Shown piece by piece: positions 1 to 7,176 of a stretch of 12,702 nucleotides of DNA. A program made the position numbers and the translations under genes. The notes beneath the pieces were generated by a model, which saw only the letters and a program-made list of their open reading frames with translations, ran no database searches and was not told the origin of the DNA. Position 1 is the first letter of the stretch. Each line of letters begins with the position of its first letter. The DNA comes from JAZDLC01 sp043802345 (GTDB lineage Bacteria; Planctomycetota; B15-G4; JADJEK01). The DNA is taken from assembly GCA_043802345.1 (NCBI GenBank), contig JAZDLC010000086.1, forward strand, positions 1 through 12,702, given 5' to 3'.

Positions 1-383
1 GTGACCGGTCCCCAGATCCCGCCGAACGCCGCGCCGATGACGGGCAGGAACCCGGCGGTGGTATGCGACGGCTTCTGATCCACCTCGACCCGCAGCTCGT
101 TCTGCTCGCCGCGCTTCAGGGCCGGCGTCAGATCAGCGACGAACGGCGTCCAGGAGCCCGTATGCCCCCCCACCTCGACATCGTTCAGGAAGACCTTCGC
201 GACGCAGGCGACCGCCTCGAATCGAAGGTAGAGGGGCAAAGCCTCCTCGAACGAAAAGCGGGCGCGGTACTCGCCCGCGCCATGGTGCTCCGGGTGAGCC
301 CGCTGCCAGGGCGCGGGCAGCTCGACCGGAGCAAACTCCCCTTCCTCGGTGCGGAACTCCCAGTCCAGTTGGTATGACGACAC
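1..383 (-). CDS. Glycoside hydrolase family 2 protein, N-terminal part (runs off the left edge)
   Basis: The 127 visible residues have the GH2 sugar-binding jelly-roll pattern. There is an early W-x-F strand, then LPAPWQ, then 'YLRFEAVACVAKVFLND' followed by GGHTGSW-TPF, 'LKRGEQNELRVEVD', and finally FGGIWGPV, where the window ends. In GH2 enzymes (beta-galactosidase, beta-glucuronidase, beta-mannosidase) this domain precedes an Ig-like domain and the catalytic barrel, which lie outside the window, so the specificity cannot be told. I prefer the GTG at 381-383 because GGGAGG lies just upstream and the family homology begins a few residues later. An in-frame ATG at 444-446 would add 21 residues (MGHARRESIRNE...) that look unrelated to the family and would overlap the divergent ATPase start. 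No signal peptide follows the GTG, so a cytoplasmic enzyme is likely. It is divergent from the importer operon and probably co-regulated with it. Confidence 0.8.
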   Translation of the reverse strand, partial: MSSYQLDWEFRTEEGEFAPVELPAPWQRAHPEHHGAGEYRARFSFEEALPLYLRFEAVACVAKVFLNDVEVGGHTGSWTPFVADLTPALKRGEQNELRVEVDQKPSHTTAGFLPVIGAAFGGIWGPV

Positions 384-387
384 GTGA

Positions 388-393
388 CCTCCC
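388..393 (-). promoter_or_regulatory. Shine-Dalgarno supporting the GTG start of the GH2 gene
   Basis: GGGAGG on the minus strand lies 4 bases before the GTG at 381-383. The spacing is short, but it is the only clear ribosome-binding sequence near this start. It favours the GTG over the in-frame ATG at 444-446. Confidence 0.5.
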
Positions 394-401
394 GCTTGAG
401 G

Positions 402-418
402 GAACCGGGCCTCGTTTC
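402..418. promoter_or_regulatory. Candidate operator: 17-bp imperfect palindrome between divergent sugar genes
   Basis: GAACCGGGCCTCGTTTC is an odd-length inverted repeat centred at 410. Six of eight base pairs match: GAA against TTC, CG against CG, and the innermost G-C pair. It sits in the only non-coding stretch (384-444) between the GH2 gene and the importer operon. The GAA-x-CG...CG-x-TTC layout is like operators of LacI-family sugar repressors. No regulator gene is in the window. A weak -35-like TTGAGG (396-401) overlaps it on the left, so a bound repressor could block either direction. The functional assignment is inference from position and symmetry. Confidence 0.35.
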
Positions 419-444
419 TGATAGACTCTCGCCGCGCGTGCCCC

Positions 445-1458
445 ATGGCCAGTCTCGAACTCAAAAAGCTCTGCAAATCGTTCGGTTCGACCCCGGTCGT
501 GCAGGATGTCGACCTGCGCGTGGAGCCGGGCGAGTTCCTGGTGCTGGTCGGCCCCTCCGGATGCGGGAAATCGACCATCCTGCGGCTGATCGCGGGGCTG
601 GAATCGCCCGACTCGGGGAAGATCCTGATCGCCGGCCAGATTGTCAACGATCTGGAACCGCGCGAGCGGGACGTGGCGATGGTCTTCCAGAACTACGCCC
701 TCTACCCCCACCTCACGGCGCGCGGCAACGTGCTCTTCCCGCTCAAGATGGCCCGGATGCCCAAGGCGGAACGCGAAAGGAAGGTGGCCGAGGCGGCGCG
801 CATCCTCGGCCTGGAAGAGGCGCTCGATCGCAAGCCGGCCCAGCTCTCAGGCGGACAGCAGCAGCGGGTCGCCCTCGCCCGGGCGCTGGTGCGGGAGCCG
901 CGGCTGTTCCTGTTCGACGAGCCGCTCTCGAACGTGGACGCCAGGCTGCGCACCGAGATGCGGACCGAGATGAAGCGGCTTCACGGCGAGCTCGGGACGA
1001 CCATGATCTACGTCACCCATGATCAGGTCGAGGCGATGACGCTCGGCACGCGGATCGCCGTGCTCGACCAGGGGCGGGTGCAGCAGGTCGGTTCGCCGCT
1101 GGAGGTGTACCAGCGGCCCGCCAACCGGTTCGTGGCGGAGTTCATCGGTTCCCCCCCGATGAACCTGCTCCAGGGTCCGGCGATGAAGAGCCTCCTCGGC
1201 GAGGCTATGGACGACGGTGTGGTGATCGGCTTCCGCGCGCACGACGCCGTCCTCGGCGGCCCGCTGAACCTCACGGTTCAACTGGTGGAGGAGCTGGGTC
1301 ACGAGACGTTTGTCCATGGTGAGGCGGCCGGGCAGCGGCTCGTGGTCCGTGTTCCCGCGGGGCAATCGGTGGCCGTGGGTGAGACGCTGGCGATCGGAGT
1401 AAAAGAAGCAGCCCTGCACCGGTTCGACGCAGGGACTGGCACGCGGCTGATCCCATGA
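445..1458 (+). CDS. Sugar ABC transporter ATPase, MalK/UgpC (CUT1) type
   Basis: This is the cytoplasmic ATPase that powers a binding-protein-dependent sugar importer. All nucleotide-binding motifs are present: Walker A GPSGCGKST (36-44), Q-loop Gln82 in VFQNYALYPH, signature LSGGQQQRVALARA (134-147), Walker B LFLFDEP (154-160), D-loop NVDARLR, and switch His192 in VTHDQ. 'FIGSPPMNLL' near residue 230 opens the C-terminal TOBE-type regulatory region typical of MalK relatives. At 337 residues it is somewhat shorter than usual MalK proteins (about 370), with the shortening in that C-terminal region. No Shine-Dalgarno precedes the ATG (upstream bases CGCGTGCCCC), so initiation may be weak or near-leaderless. 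Its stop overlaps the next start as ATGA (1455-1458), which implies translational coupling to the membrane components. Confidence 0.95.
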   Translation: MASLELKKLCKSFGSTPVVQDVDLRVEPGEFLVLVGPSGCGKSTILRLIAGLESPDSGKILIAGQIVNDLEPRERDVAMVFQNYALYPHLTARGNVLFPLKMARMPKAERERKVAEAARILGLEEALDRKPAQLSGGQQQRVALARALVREPRLFLFDEPLSNVDARLRTEMRTEMKRLHGELGTTMIYVTHDQVEAMTLGTRIAVLDQGRVQQVGSPLEVYQRPANRFVAEFIGSPPMNLLQGPAMKSLLGEAMDDGVVIGFRAHDAVLGGPLNLTVQLVEELGHETFVHGEAAGQRLVVRVPAGQSVAVGETLAIGVKEAALHRFDAGTGTRLIP

Positions 1459-3716
1459 ACCGGCTCGCGCTGGTCCTCCTCGCCTGGCTTCTTCTCGCCG
1501 CTCCGGCCACGCCCCAGACCGTCCTGCGGGTCCTGACTCACGAACACTGGTTCAAGGGTTTTCCCTTCCTCGAAGAGACCGCCCGGCAGTTCGAGCGGGA
1601 GCATCCGGGAGTGCGCGTCGAGGTGCTTTCCACCGCCAGCGCCTCCGGCGCGGGCGACAAGGTGATGATGTCGCTGGCCGGCGGCCTGCCGCTCGATGTG
1701 ACCTGGATCGACATCTCCGAGTTTCCGGCCTTCCTCGAGAACGGCACGCTGCTCGACCTGCAGCCGTTCTTCGACGCCGATCCGACCTGGGATCCTCTGG
1801 AGTACTTCCCCGAGATCCTGGAGGCGATGCGGGACGGCGACGGCCATCTGTACGGGCTGGCGAGCACCTTCACGCCGTACGTGATGTACGTGAACCACAC
1901 GCTGCTCGAGAGCGCCGGGATCGCTCCGCCCAAGGAGGGGTGGACCTGGGCCGACCTCGAGCGGATCTGCCGCCAGGTCACGGCCGACCTCGACGGGGAC
2001 GGCCGGACCGATCGGTACGGAATCTCGATCACGCAGTGGCTCCAGGCCCTGGCCCCCTGGATCTGGCAGAACGGCGGCCGCTTCCTGGATGAAGAGGGGA
2101 AGTGCGGTCTGGACGAGGAGCCGGCGATCGAGGCGATCGAGTTCCTCGTGCGGCTGCTGCACGAAGAGAAGGTCGCGAGCAATGACGCCACCTTCGAGGC
2201 GCAGCTCGAGACCGGCCTGTTCCAGCAGGGGAAAGTCGCCTTCTACGGACCGACCGGATACTGGGAAACGTACCGGTTCCAGGCGATCAAGGAGTTCGAG
2301 TGGGACGTGCTCCCGCTCCCCGTGGGAAAGCAGGCCGCCACGACGGTGGCGATGCGCTTCTACGTGGTCCCGCGCCACACGGAGCATCCGCAACTGGCGT
2401 ACGAATTCGTGCGAGCGCTGGCAGGGCCGATCATGCAGCGCGGGCTCGCGTCGATCGGGAACGGCGTCCCCGGCCTGATCTCGGCCGCGCATTCGGAGGC
2501 CTTCCTCAAGCCGGACGTCCTGCCGGAGAGTGAGCAGGTTTTCCTCGACGTCATGCACGGCGCGCGCTTCCTGCCGATCTCCAGGAACTGGCTCGAGGTG
2601 GAGAAGCAGATCAAGGCGGTGCTGGAGGAAACGCTGCTGCTGGGCCGCATCGGGGCGCGAGAGGCGTGCGAGCGGGCCGCTGCCCTGGCGAACGAGACCT
2701 TCGCCCGGGACGCCGATGTCCGCTCCCGCCCGCATGTGGGAACCGCCCCCTTCCGCTGGCTGCTCCTCCTTCCGGCCGCGCTCGGCTGCCTGGCCGCCTT
2801 GCTGCTGATCCTGAGGCGGCGCTCCCGCCTGAAGAACCGCGAGGAACGGGCCGCCTGGTGTTTCCTGATGCCGTGGATTCTCGGCGTGCTCTTCCTGACC
2901 GCGGGGCCGGCGCTGATCTCGGCGCTCCTCTCACTGTCTGAATGGAGCCCCTTGCAGGATCTCGGCGACTCCCGCTGGATGGGGTTGGATCAGTACTCCC
3001 GCCTGGCGTCGGACGCCACCTTCCGGGACAGCCTGCGGGTCACGCTCTACTATGCGCTCCTCGCCGTGCCGGCCCAGCTCCTCCTCTCGCTCGGACTGGC
3101 GCTGTTGCTCAAGGGGAGCTTTCGCGGGGTCGGACTGTTCCGCACCCTGTTCTATCTGCCGACGATCATCTCCCCGATCGTGCTGGGCGCCATGTGGCGC
3201 TGGCTGCTGGCGACGGAAGGCGGCCCGGTGAACGGCGCGCTGGCGGCGGTCGGCATGCATGGTCCCGACTGGCTCCGGGATCCGGCCTTCGTGGTGCCTT
3301 CCTTCGTGCTGATGAGCCTCTGGACCGTGGGCGCCCAGATGCTGGTCTTCCTGGCCGGGCTCCAGGGGATCGACCCGGCCCTGCACGAGGCGGCGCGCCT
3401 CGATGGCGCGGGCCGCTTCAGGAGGCTCTGGCACGTCACCCTGCCGGGGCTCGCGCCGCTGATCCTGTTCAATCTCGTGGTCGGCCTGATCCAGGCCTTC
3501 CAGCTCTTCGCCCAGCCGTTCGTGATGACGCGGGGCGGCCCCGGCAACGAGAGCCGTTTCCTCGCGCTCTACATCTACCAGCAGGGGTTCCAGTTCTTCC
3601 GGATGGGATACGCCAGCACCCTGGCGTGGGTGCTGTTCGCGGTGGTGCTGGCGCTGACCCTGGGTGTGCTCCGGGTCAGCCGCGGCCGGGTGCATTACGC
3701 GGGAGCGGGCCGATGA
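1455..3716 (+). CDS. Fused sugar-binding protein and ABC permease (family 1 solute-binding domain + MalF/UgpA-like)
   Basis: One uninterrupted 753-residue frame carries two importer parts that are normally separate. Residues 1-20 form a signal peptide (R3, a Leu/Ala core, then APATPQ). Residues 21 to about 420 are a family 1 extracellular solute-binding domain, with 'YGLASTFTPYVMYVNHTLLE', 'PKEGWTWADLE', 'WIWQNGG', 'FQQGKVAFYGPTGYWE' and 'FYVVPRHTEHPQLAYEFVRA'. A hydrophobic anchor (434-454) ends in RRRSRLK. A six-helix permease follows (about 467-741), with the EAA loop HEAARLDGAGRFRRLWHV (644-661) that contacts the ATPase. The topology is coherent: the anchor returns the chain from the periplasm to the cytoplasm, giving the permease its normal N-in start and a cytoplasmic EAA loop. 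Residues 178-186 (DLDGDGRTD) match an EF-hand-like calcium loop. Both ends overlap their neighbours as ATGA. The substrate is presumably an oligosaccharide. Confidence 0.93.
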   Translation: MNRLALVLLAWLLLAAPATPQTVLRVLTHEHWFKGFPFLEETARQFEREHPGVRVEVLSTASASGAGDKVMMSLAGGLPLDVTWIDISEFPAFLENGTLLDLQPFFDADPTWDPLEYFPEILEAMRDGDGHLYGLASTFTPYVMYVNHTLLESAGIAPPKEGWTWADLERICRQVTADLDGDGRTDRYGISITQWLQALAPWIWQNGGRFLDEEGKCGLDEEPAIEAIEFLVRLLHEEKVASNDATFEAQLETGLFQQGKVAFYGPTGYWETYRFQAIKEFEWDVLPLPVGKQAATTVAMRFYVVPRHTEHPQLAYEFVRALAGPIMQRGLASIGNGVPGLISAAHSEAFLKPDVLPESEQVFLDVMHGARFLPISRNWLEVEKQIKAVLEETLLLGRIGAREACERAAALANETFARDADVRSRPHVGTAPFRWLLLLPAALGCLAALLLILRRRSRLKNREERAAWCFLMPWILGVLFLTAGPALISALLSLSEWSPLQDLGDSRWMGLDQYSRLASDATFRDSLRVTLYYALLAVPAQLLLSLGLALLLKGSFRGVGLFRTLFYLPTIISPIVLGAMWRWLLATEGGPVNGALAAVGMHGPDWLRDPAFVVPSFVLMSLWTVGAQMLVFLAGLQGIDPALHEAARLDGAGRFRRLWHVTLPGLAPLILFNLVVGLIQAFQLFAQPFVMTRGGPGNESRFLALYIYQQGFQFFRMGYASTLAWVLFAVVLALTLGVLRVSRGRVHYAGAGR

Positions 3717-4519
3717 GGAAGGTCTTCCTGCTGTTCCTTGCCGCGATGTTCCTGCTGCCGCTCCTCTGGATGGTCGGTCTCTCTTTTCAGCCGGCGAACA
3801 GCGGGCTGGGACGCGGGCTGTTCGAGTTTCCGGACGGGTTTCATCCGGAGAACTACGGGGAGGCCGTCCGCCACATGGGTGACTTCGCCACCCAGTTGCA
3901 GAACACGCTGTTGCTCACGCTCTTTTCGATCCTCGGCCAGCTCTTCTGCTGCGGGCTGGCCGGGTACGCCTTCGCCCGCCTCCGTTTCCGCGGGCGGGAC
4001 GCGCTGTTCCTGCTGGTGCTGGCGACGATGATGCTGCCGCCCCAGGTGCTGGCGATTCCGCAGTACATGCTCTACCGGCAGCTCGGTCTGGTCGACACCT
4101 TCTGGCCGCTCTTGCTGCCAACCTTCCTCGGCGGCGCGCCGTTCTTCATCTTCCTGTTCCGCCAGTTCTTCCTGTCCCTGCCGGAGGAACTGACCGAGGC
4201 GGCGCGGCTGGACGGGTGCGGGCCGCTCAGGACCTTCCTGTTCATCATGCTGCCGCTGGCGAAGCCGGTGATCGGCGCCGTGGCGATCTTCACCTTCCTG
4301 GCCACCTGGAACGACTTCTGGGCGCCACTGATCTACCTGAATTCGGAGCAGAACCAGACGTTGACGCTCGGCCTCACCGCCTTCACCCAGGCGTACCGGG
4401 TGGCGGTGGAGTGGCTCATGGCGGGAACGTCGATCGTGCTCGCTCCCTGTCTGATCATCTACTTCCTGACACAGAAGGTGTTCCTGCGCGGCGTGCGGCT
4501 GCGGGGAGCCAAGGGTTAG
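3713..4519 (+). CDS. Sugar ABC transporter permease, MalG type (CUT1)
   Basis: This is the second inner-membrane subunit, which would pair with the permease half of the upstream fusion. The 268 residues are of normal MalG-family length. They start with a transmembrane helix (3-25) and contain 'FATQLQNTLLLTLFSILGQ', 'AGYAFARLRFRGRD', 'MMLPPQVLAIPQY', and the EAA loop TEAARLDGCGPLRTFLFIMLP (from 161) followed by 'TFLATWNDFWAPLIYL'. These match the CUT1 MalG/UgpE pattern. The frame stays open far upstream through the fusion gene, but the homology begins at this ATG. GGGAG (3701-3705) sits 7 bases before it, and the ATG overlaps the previous stop as ATGA. The ATPase dimer would contact both EAA loops. 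The next gene begins 7 bases after the stop. Confidence 0.95.
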   Translation: MRKVFLLFLAAMFLLPLLWMVGLSFQPANSGLGRGLFEFPDGFHPENYGEAVRHMGDFATQLQNTLLLTLFSILGQLFCCGLAGYAFARLRFRGRDALFLLVLATMMLPPQVLAIPQYMLYRQLGLVDTFWPLLLPTFLGGAPFFIFLFRQFFLSLPEELTEAARLDGCGPLRTFLFIMLPLAKPVIGAVAIFTFLATWNDFWAPLIYLNSEQNQTLTLGLTAFTQAYRVAVEWLMAGTSIVLAPCLIIYFLTQKVFLRGVRLRGAKG

Positions 4520-4526
4520 AGTAACC

Positions 4527-5603
4527 ATGACACTCGAGAACCTCGCCCGACTCCGTGACTCGATCCGCCGCCGCGAGTCGACCTATGATCGCACCGGCGG
4601 CAACAGCGACTTCGTCCAGGTCCCCGCGGGCGGCTGTCACCAGGTGCCGCGGCTCGAAGGCCCGGGCGTCATCCGCCACATCTGGATGACCCTGCTCGGC
4701 AAGGACCCGCACCTGCTGCGCACGGTGTCTTTTCGGATCTTCTGGGACGGCGCGGAGGAGGCCAGCGTGGATGTCCCGGTCGGTGACTTCTTCGGCATCG
4801 GCTTTGGCGACTCGGTCAATTTCGCCAGCCTGCCCCTGCAACGGATGCCGCAGAACGGCAAGGGGATGAACTGCTTCTTCCCGATGCCCTTTCAGAAGAG
4901 AGCGCGCATCGAGATCCTGAACGAGAGCGACCTGCCGCTGGACCACCTCTTCTACTACTTCGACTGGGAGCAGCGAGCCGCGGCCGATCCGGAGGAGGGG
5001 TACTTCCACGCCTGGTTCAACCGGGAGAACCCGACCGACGGGATCAGCGAGGAAGGGATCACGAATCACGAGTTCCAGATGGACGGCAAGAACCGGGACG
5101 GCAAGGGGAACTACCTCGTTCTGGATGTGACGGGACGGGGGCATTACGTCGGCGCGGTGGTCTCGATCCACAACCTCCGCCGGATCAACCTGTCGAACTG
5201 GTACGGCGAAGGGGACGACATGTTCTTCATCGACGGGGATCGACTGCCCACGCTGCACGGGACCGGCACCGAGGATTACTTCACCACCGCGTGGGGTCCG
5301 AACCAGGCCTTCTGCGGGCCGTACTCCGGACTGCCGCTGCCGGGCGGCGTGAACTTCGGCGGCCGCTCCTCGATGTACCGCTTCCATATCGAGGATCCGG
5401 TCATGTTCCGGAAGAGTCTGCGCTTTTCGATCGAGCATGGCCACGCCAACCGGCGCAGCGATGACTGGTCGTCGGTCGCCTACTGGTATGCTGAGAAGCC
5501 CGGTGTGCCGAACATGCGCCGGATCGAGGTAGAGGACCGCATGCCGTATCCGGCGGACCATCTTCCCGGCATCGAGTGCGTGGAACAGAGCGATTGCGGT
5601 TGA
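4527..5603 (+). CDS. DUF2961 protein, glycoside hydrolase family 172 (probable furanosidase)
   Basis: The protein has the DUF2961 hallmarks: 'HIWMTLLGKDPHLLRTV', 'DVPVGDFFGIGFGD', 'LPLDHLFYYFDWE', WYGEGDDMFFIDGD (225-238) and HGTGTEDYFTTAWGPN (244-259). DUF2961 was reclassified as GH172. Characterised members act on alpha-D-fructofuranosides (difructose dianhydride I) and on D-arabinofuranosides. From memory, the characterised enzyme uses two Glu residues 21 apart. Here Glu228 (YGEGD) and Glu249 (GTGTED) have exactly that spacing and lie in the most conserved blocks, so the protein looks catalytically intact. The 358-residue length fits a single domain. There is no signal peptide, so it would act in the cytoplasm on imported sugar. 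It sits 7 bases behind the permease and 4 bases before the next glycosidase. The substrate (fructo- or arabinofuranoside) is not determinable here. Confidence 0.88.
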   Translation: MTLENLARLRDSIRRRESTYDRTGGNSDFVQVPAGGCHQVPRLEGPGVIRHIWMTLLGKDPHLLRTVSFRIFWDGAEEASVDVPVGDFFGIGFGDSVNFASLPLQRMPQNGKGMNCFFPMPFQKRARIEILNESDLPLDHLFYYFDWEQRAAADPEEGYFHAWFNRENPTDGISEEGITNHEFQMDGKNRDGKGNYLVLDVTGRGHYVGAVVSIHNLRRINLSNWYGEGDDMFFIDGDRLPTLHGTGTEDYFTTAWGPNQAFCGPYSGLPLPGGVNFGGRSSMYRFHIEDPVMFRKSLRFSIEHGHANRRSDDWSSVAYWYAEKPGVPNMRRIEVEDRMPYPADHLPGIECVEQSDCG

Positions 5604-5607
5604 ACTG

Positions 5608-7176
5608 ATGCAAGTAGAGCAATTGCCCGACCTGTTGCCGCTCAGAGATCCCTCGGGGCAGGTCGTCGGGCTCTTCTCTGATCATGGCTCCTGGCTCGCC
5701 CTGACGTGGGGCGAGGAGAACCTGCTGGACGTTCATGACACCCGCGACGGCACGATCTCTCCCATCCATCTCTCTTCTCCCGCGCTCGGGCGCGTCGTGT
5801 TCGCGGACCGGCTGGAGGCAGAGTTGCTGGACGGTACCCGCGTCAGGGTCGGCTTCCTTTCGCCCAACTCGATCTTCGTCGAACATCAGGCGAGTCTGAC
5901 CACCCCCCTGCCCGCGGTCGCCACGGAAGGCGGAACTCTTGTCGGGGAGTCCCTGGAGGAACCACCACCCCGGGACCTGTTCGACCGCAACCGGGCGGCC
6001 TGGAATCGCCGCTTCGAGAGGGCGGTGGAGGTCTGTCTCCGGGCACGGACGGTTCGCGATCTGGAGCTGCTGGCGCGCGCCGTCACCACACTTGCCTGGA
6101 ACTGGCGCGCCCCTGTGGGGGCTCTTCAACACGGCGGCTTCGTGCCGTCCCCCTTCGCCTACAACGGGTTCTGGGGCTGGGACTCCTGGAAGCATGCGCA
6201 CGCGCTGGCTGCGATCGAACCGGAACGGGCGAAGGAGCAGCTCCGCGCCCAGTTCTCGCGGCAGCGCGAGGATGGCATGGTCCCCGACACGGTGCGGATC
6301 GATCCGGCGCTCGACAACTGGAAGAACACCAAGCCTTCACTCGCCGCCGCGGCTCTCGAGGCGATCTGGCGCGCCGAGCGGGACGATGCGCTGGTCGTCG
6401 AGCTGTTCCCCCGCTGCGCCGCCCAACTCGACTTCTTCGACCGGCAGCGACGTCTCGAGGGCGAGATCCTGCTCCGGCCGGGGGGTGTGGACCATGAAAC
6501 GGCGACCTGGGATTCCGGGTGGGATCTGTCCGCGCGCTTCGCCGGCGTCCCGCTGGTCGAGCATGGAGCATGGAAGCTGTTTGATCTCCAGACGGCAGAC
6601 CTGAACGCCTACCACTTGATGGAACTGCTGGCGCTCTCCCGCCTCGCGAAGGTGGCGGGTGCTGATCCGTCCCACTGGGCTGACCGCACCATGCGCCTCT
6701 TTGATGAGATCCGCACGCTCTTCGACCCGCTCCCCGGCGCCTTCTGCGACCGATACGGGTATGGCGCCAGCAGCGGGATCCTGAGCGCAGCGTCCTGGCT
6801 GCCGGTCGTTGCCGGCGCGGCCACGAGAAGGCAGGCGGACCTGGTCACGCAGATGCTCATGAATCCGGGGCTATTCAACACCCCGATGCCCTTTCCGACC
6901 CTGGCCCGCACCGAACCGGCCTTCGACCCGGACGGCTACTGGAACGGATCGGTCTGGCTCGACCACGCGGCGCTGGCGCTCGCGGTCCTCGGGGACGAGG
7001 GACTCGAGGCGGAGGAGAGGCTGTTCGACCATGTCGCCGGGCCGGCGACGCTCTTCGAGTGCTATTCGCCCCTGACGGGTCGACCGGCCGCGGGATCCCG
7101 CCCCGCCGTGCCGCAGTTTTCCTGGTCCGCGGCGGCGCTCATCGAGATCCTGACCCCGAAAGAACTCACCCGGTGA
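5608..7176 (+). CDS. GH63-like alpha-glycosidase, (alpha/alpha)6 barrel
   Basis: A small N-terminal beta region (about 1-115) precedes an (alpha/alpha)6-type domain resembling GH63/trehalase-like enzymes (YgjK, mannosyl-oligosaccharide glucosidase). Matching blocks are 'FAYNGFWGWDSWKHAHALA' (183-201), 'QREDGMVPD' (219-227), WDSGWDLSARF (301-311), 'DGYWNGSVWLDHAALAL' (442-458) and FECYSPLTG (483-491) followed by QFSWSAAALIE (503-513). By comparison with GH63, Asp306 in SGWD is the likely general acid and Glu484 in ECYSPLTG the likely base. Such inverting enzymes cleave alpha-glucosides or related alpha-linked sugars, and the exact sugar cannot be told. There is no signal peptide, so it is cytoplasmic. 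It is the last gene of the rightward operon, and its 3' end overlaps the convergent kinase by 11 bp. Confidence is good for the superfamily and lower for the family number. Confidence 0.82.
   Translation: MQVEQLPDLLPLRDPSGQVVGLFSDHGSWLALTWGEENLLDVHDTRDGTISPIHLSSPALGRVVFADRLEAELLDGTRVRVGFLSPNSIFVEHQASLTTPLPAVATEGGTLVGESLEEPPPRDLFDRNRAAWNRRFERAVEVCLRARTVRDLELLARAVTTLAWNWRAPVGALQHGGFVPSPFAYNGFWGWDSWKHAHALAAIEPERAKEQLRAQFSRQREDGMVPDTVRIDPALDNWKNTKPSLAAAALEAIWRAERDDALVVELFPRCAAQLDFFDRQRRLEGEILLRPGGVDHETATWDSGWDLSARFAGVPLVEHGAWKLFDLQTADLNAYHLMELLALSRLAKVAGADPSHWADRTMRLFDEIRTLFDPLPGAFCDRYGYGASSGILSAASWLPVVAGAATRRQADLVTQMLMNPGLFNTPMPFPTLARTEPAFDPDGYWNGSVWLDHAALALAVLGDEGLEAEERLFDHVAGPATLFECYSPLTGRPAAGSRPAVPQFSWSAAALIEILTPKELTR

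Noticed and set aside
396..427. TTGAGG with TAGACT as a -35/-10 promoter for the importer operon
   Set aside because: The spacing is 20 bp and each box matches only 4 of 6 consensus bases. That is too weak to call as a feature in high-GC DNA, and the housekeeping promoter consensus of this organism is unknown.
443..448. CCATGG palindrome giving overlapping ATG codons on both strands as paired divergent starts
   Set aside because: The plus-strand ATG is the well-supported ATPase start. The minus-strand ATG would add 21 residues without family similarity to the GH2 protein, which has a better start at 381-383.
1299..2735. A 478-codon open frame on the minus strand, opposite the binding-protein half of the fusion
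   Set aside because: It has low-complexity, Arg- and Glu-rich composition and no family motif. It is a shadow of the strongly supported plus-strand gene.
2942..3712. Open frame extending the MalG-type permease upstream to an ATG at 2942
   Set aside because: The extension overlaps the permease half of the fusion in another frame and reads as Pro/Arg/Ala-rich nonsense. Family homology begins at the ATG at 3713, which has a GGGAG ribosome site.
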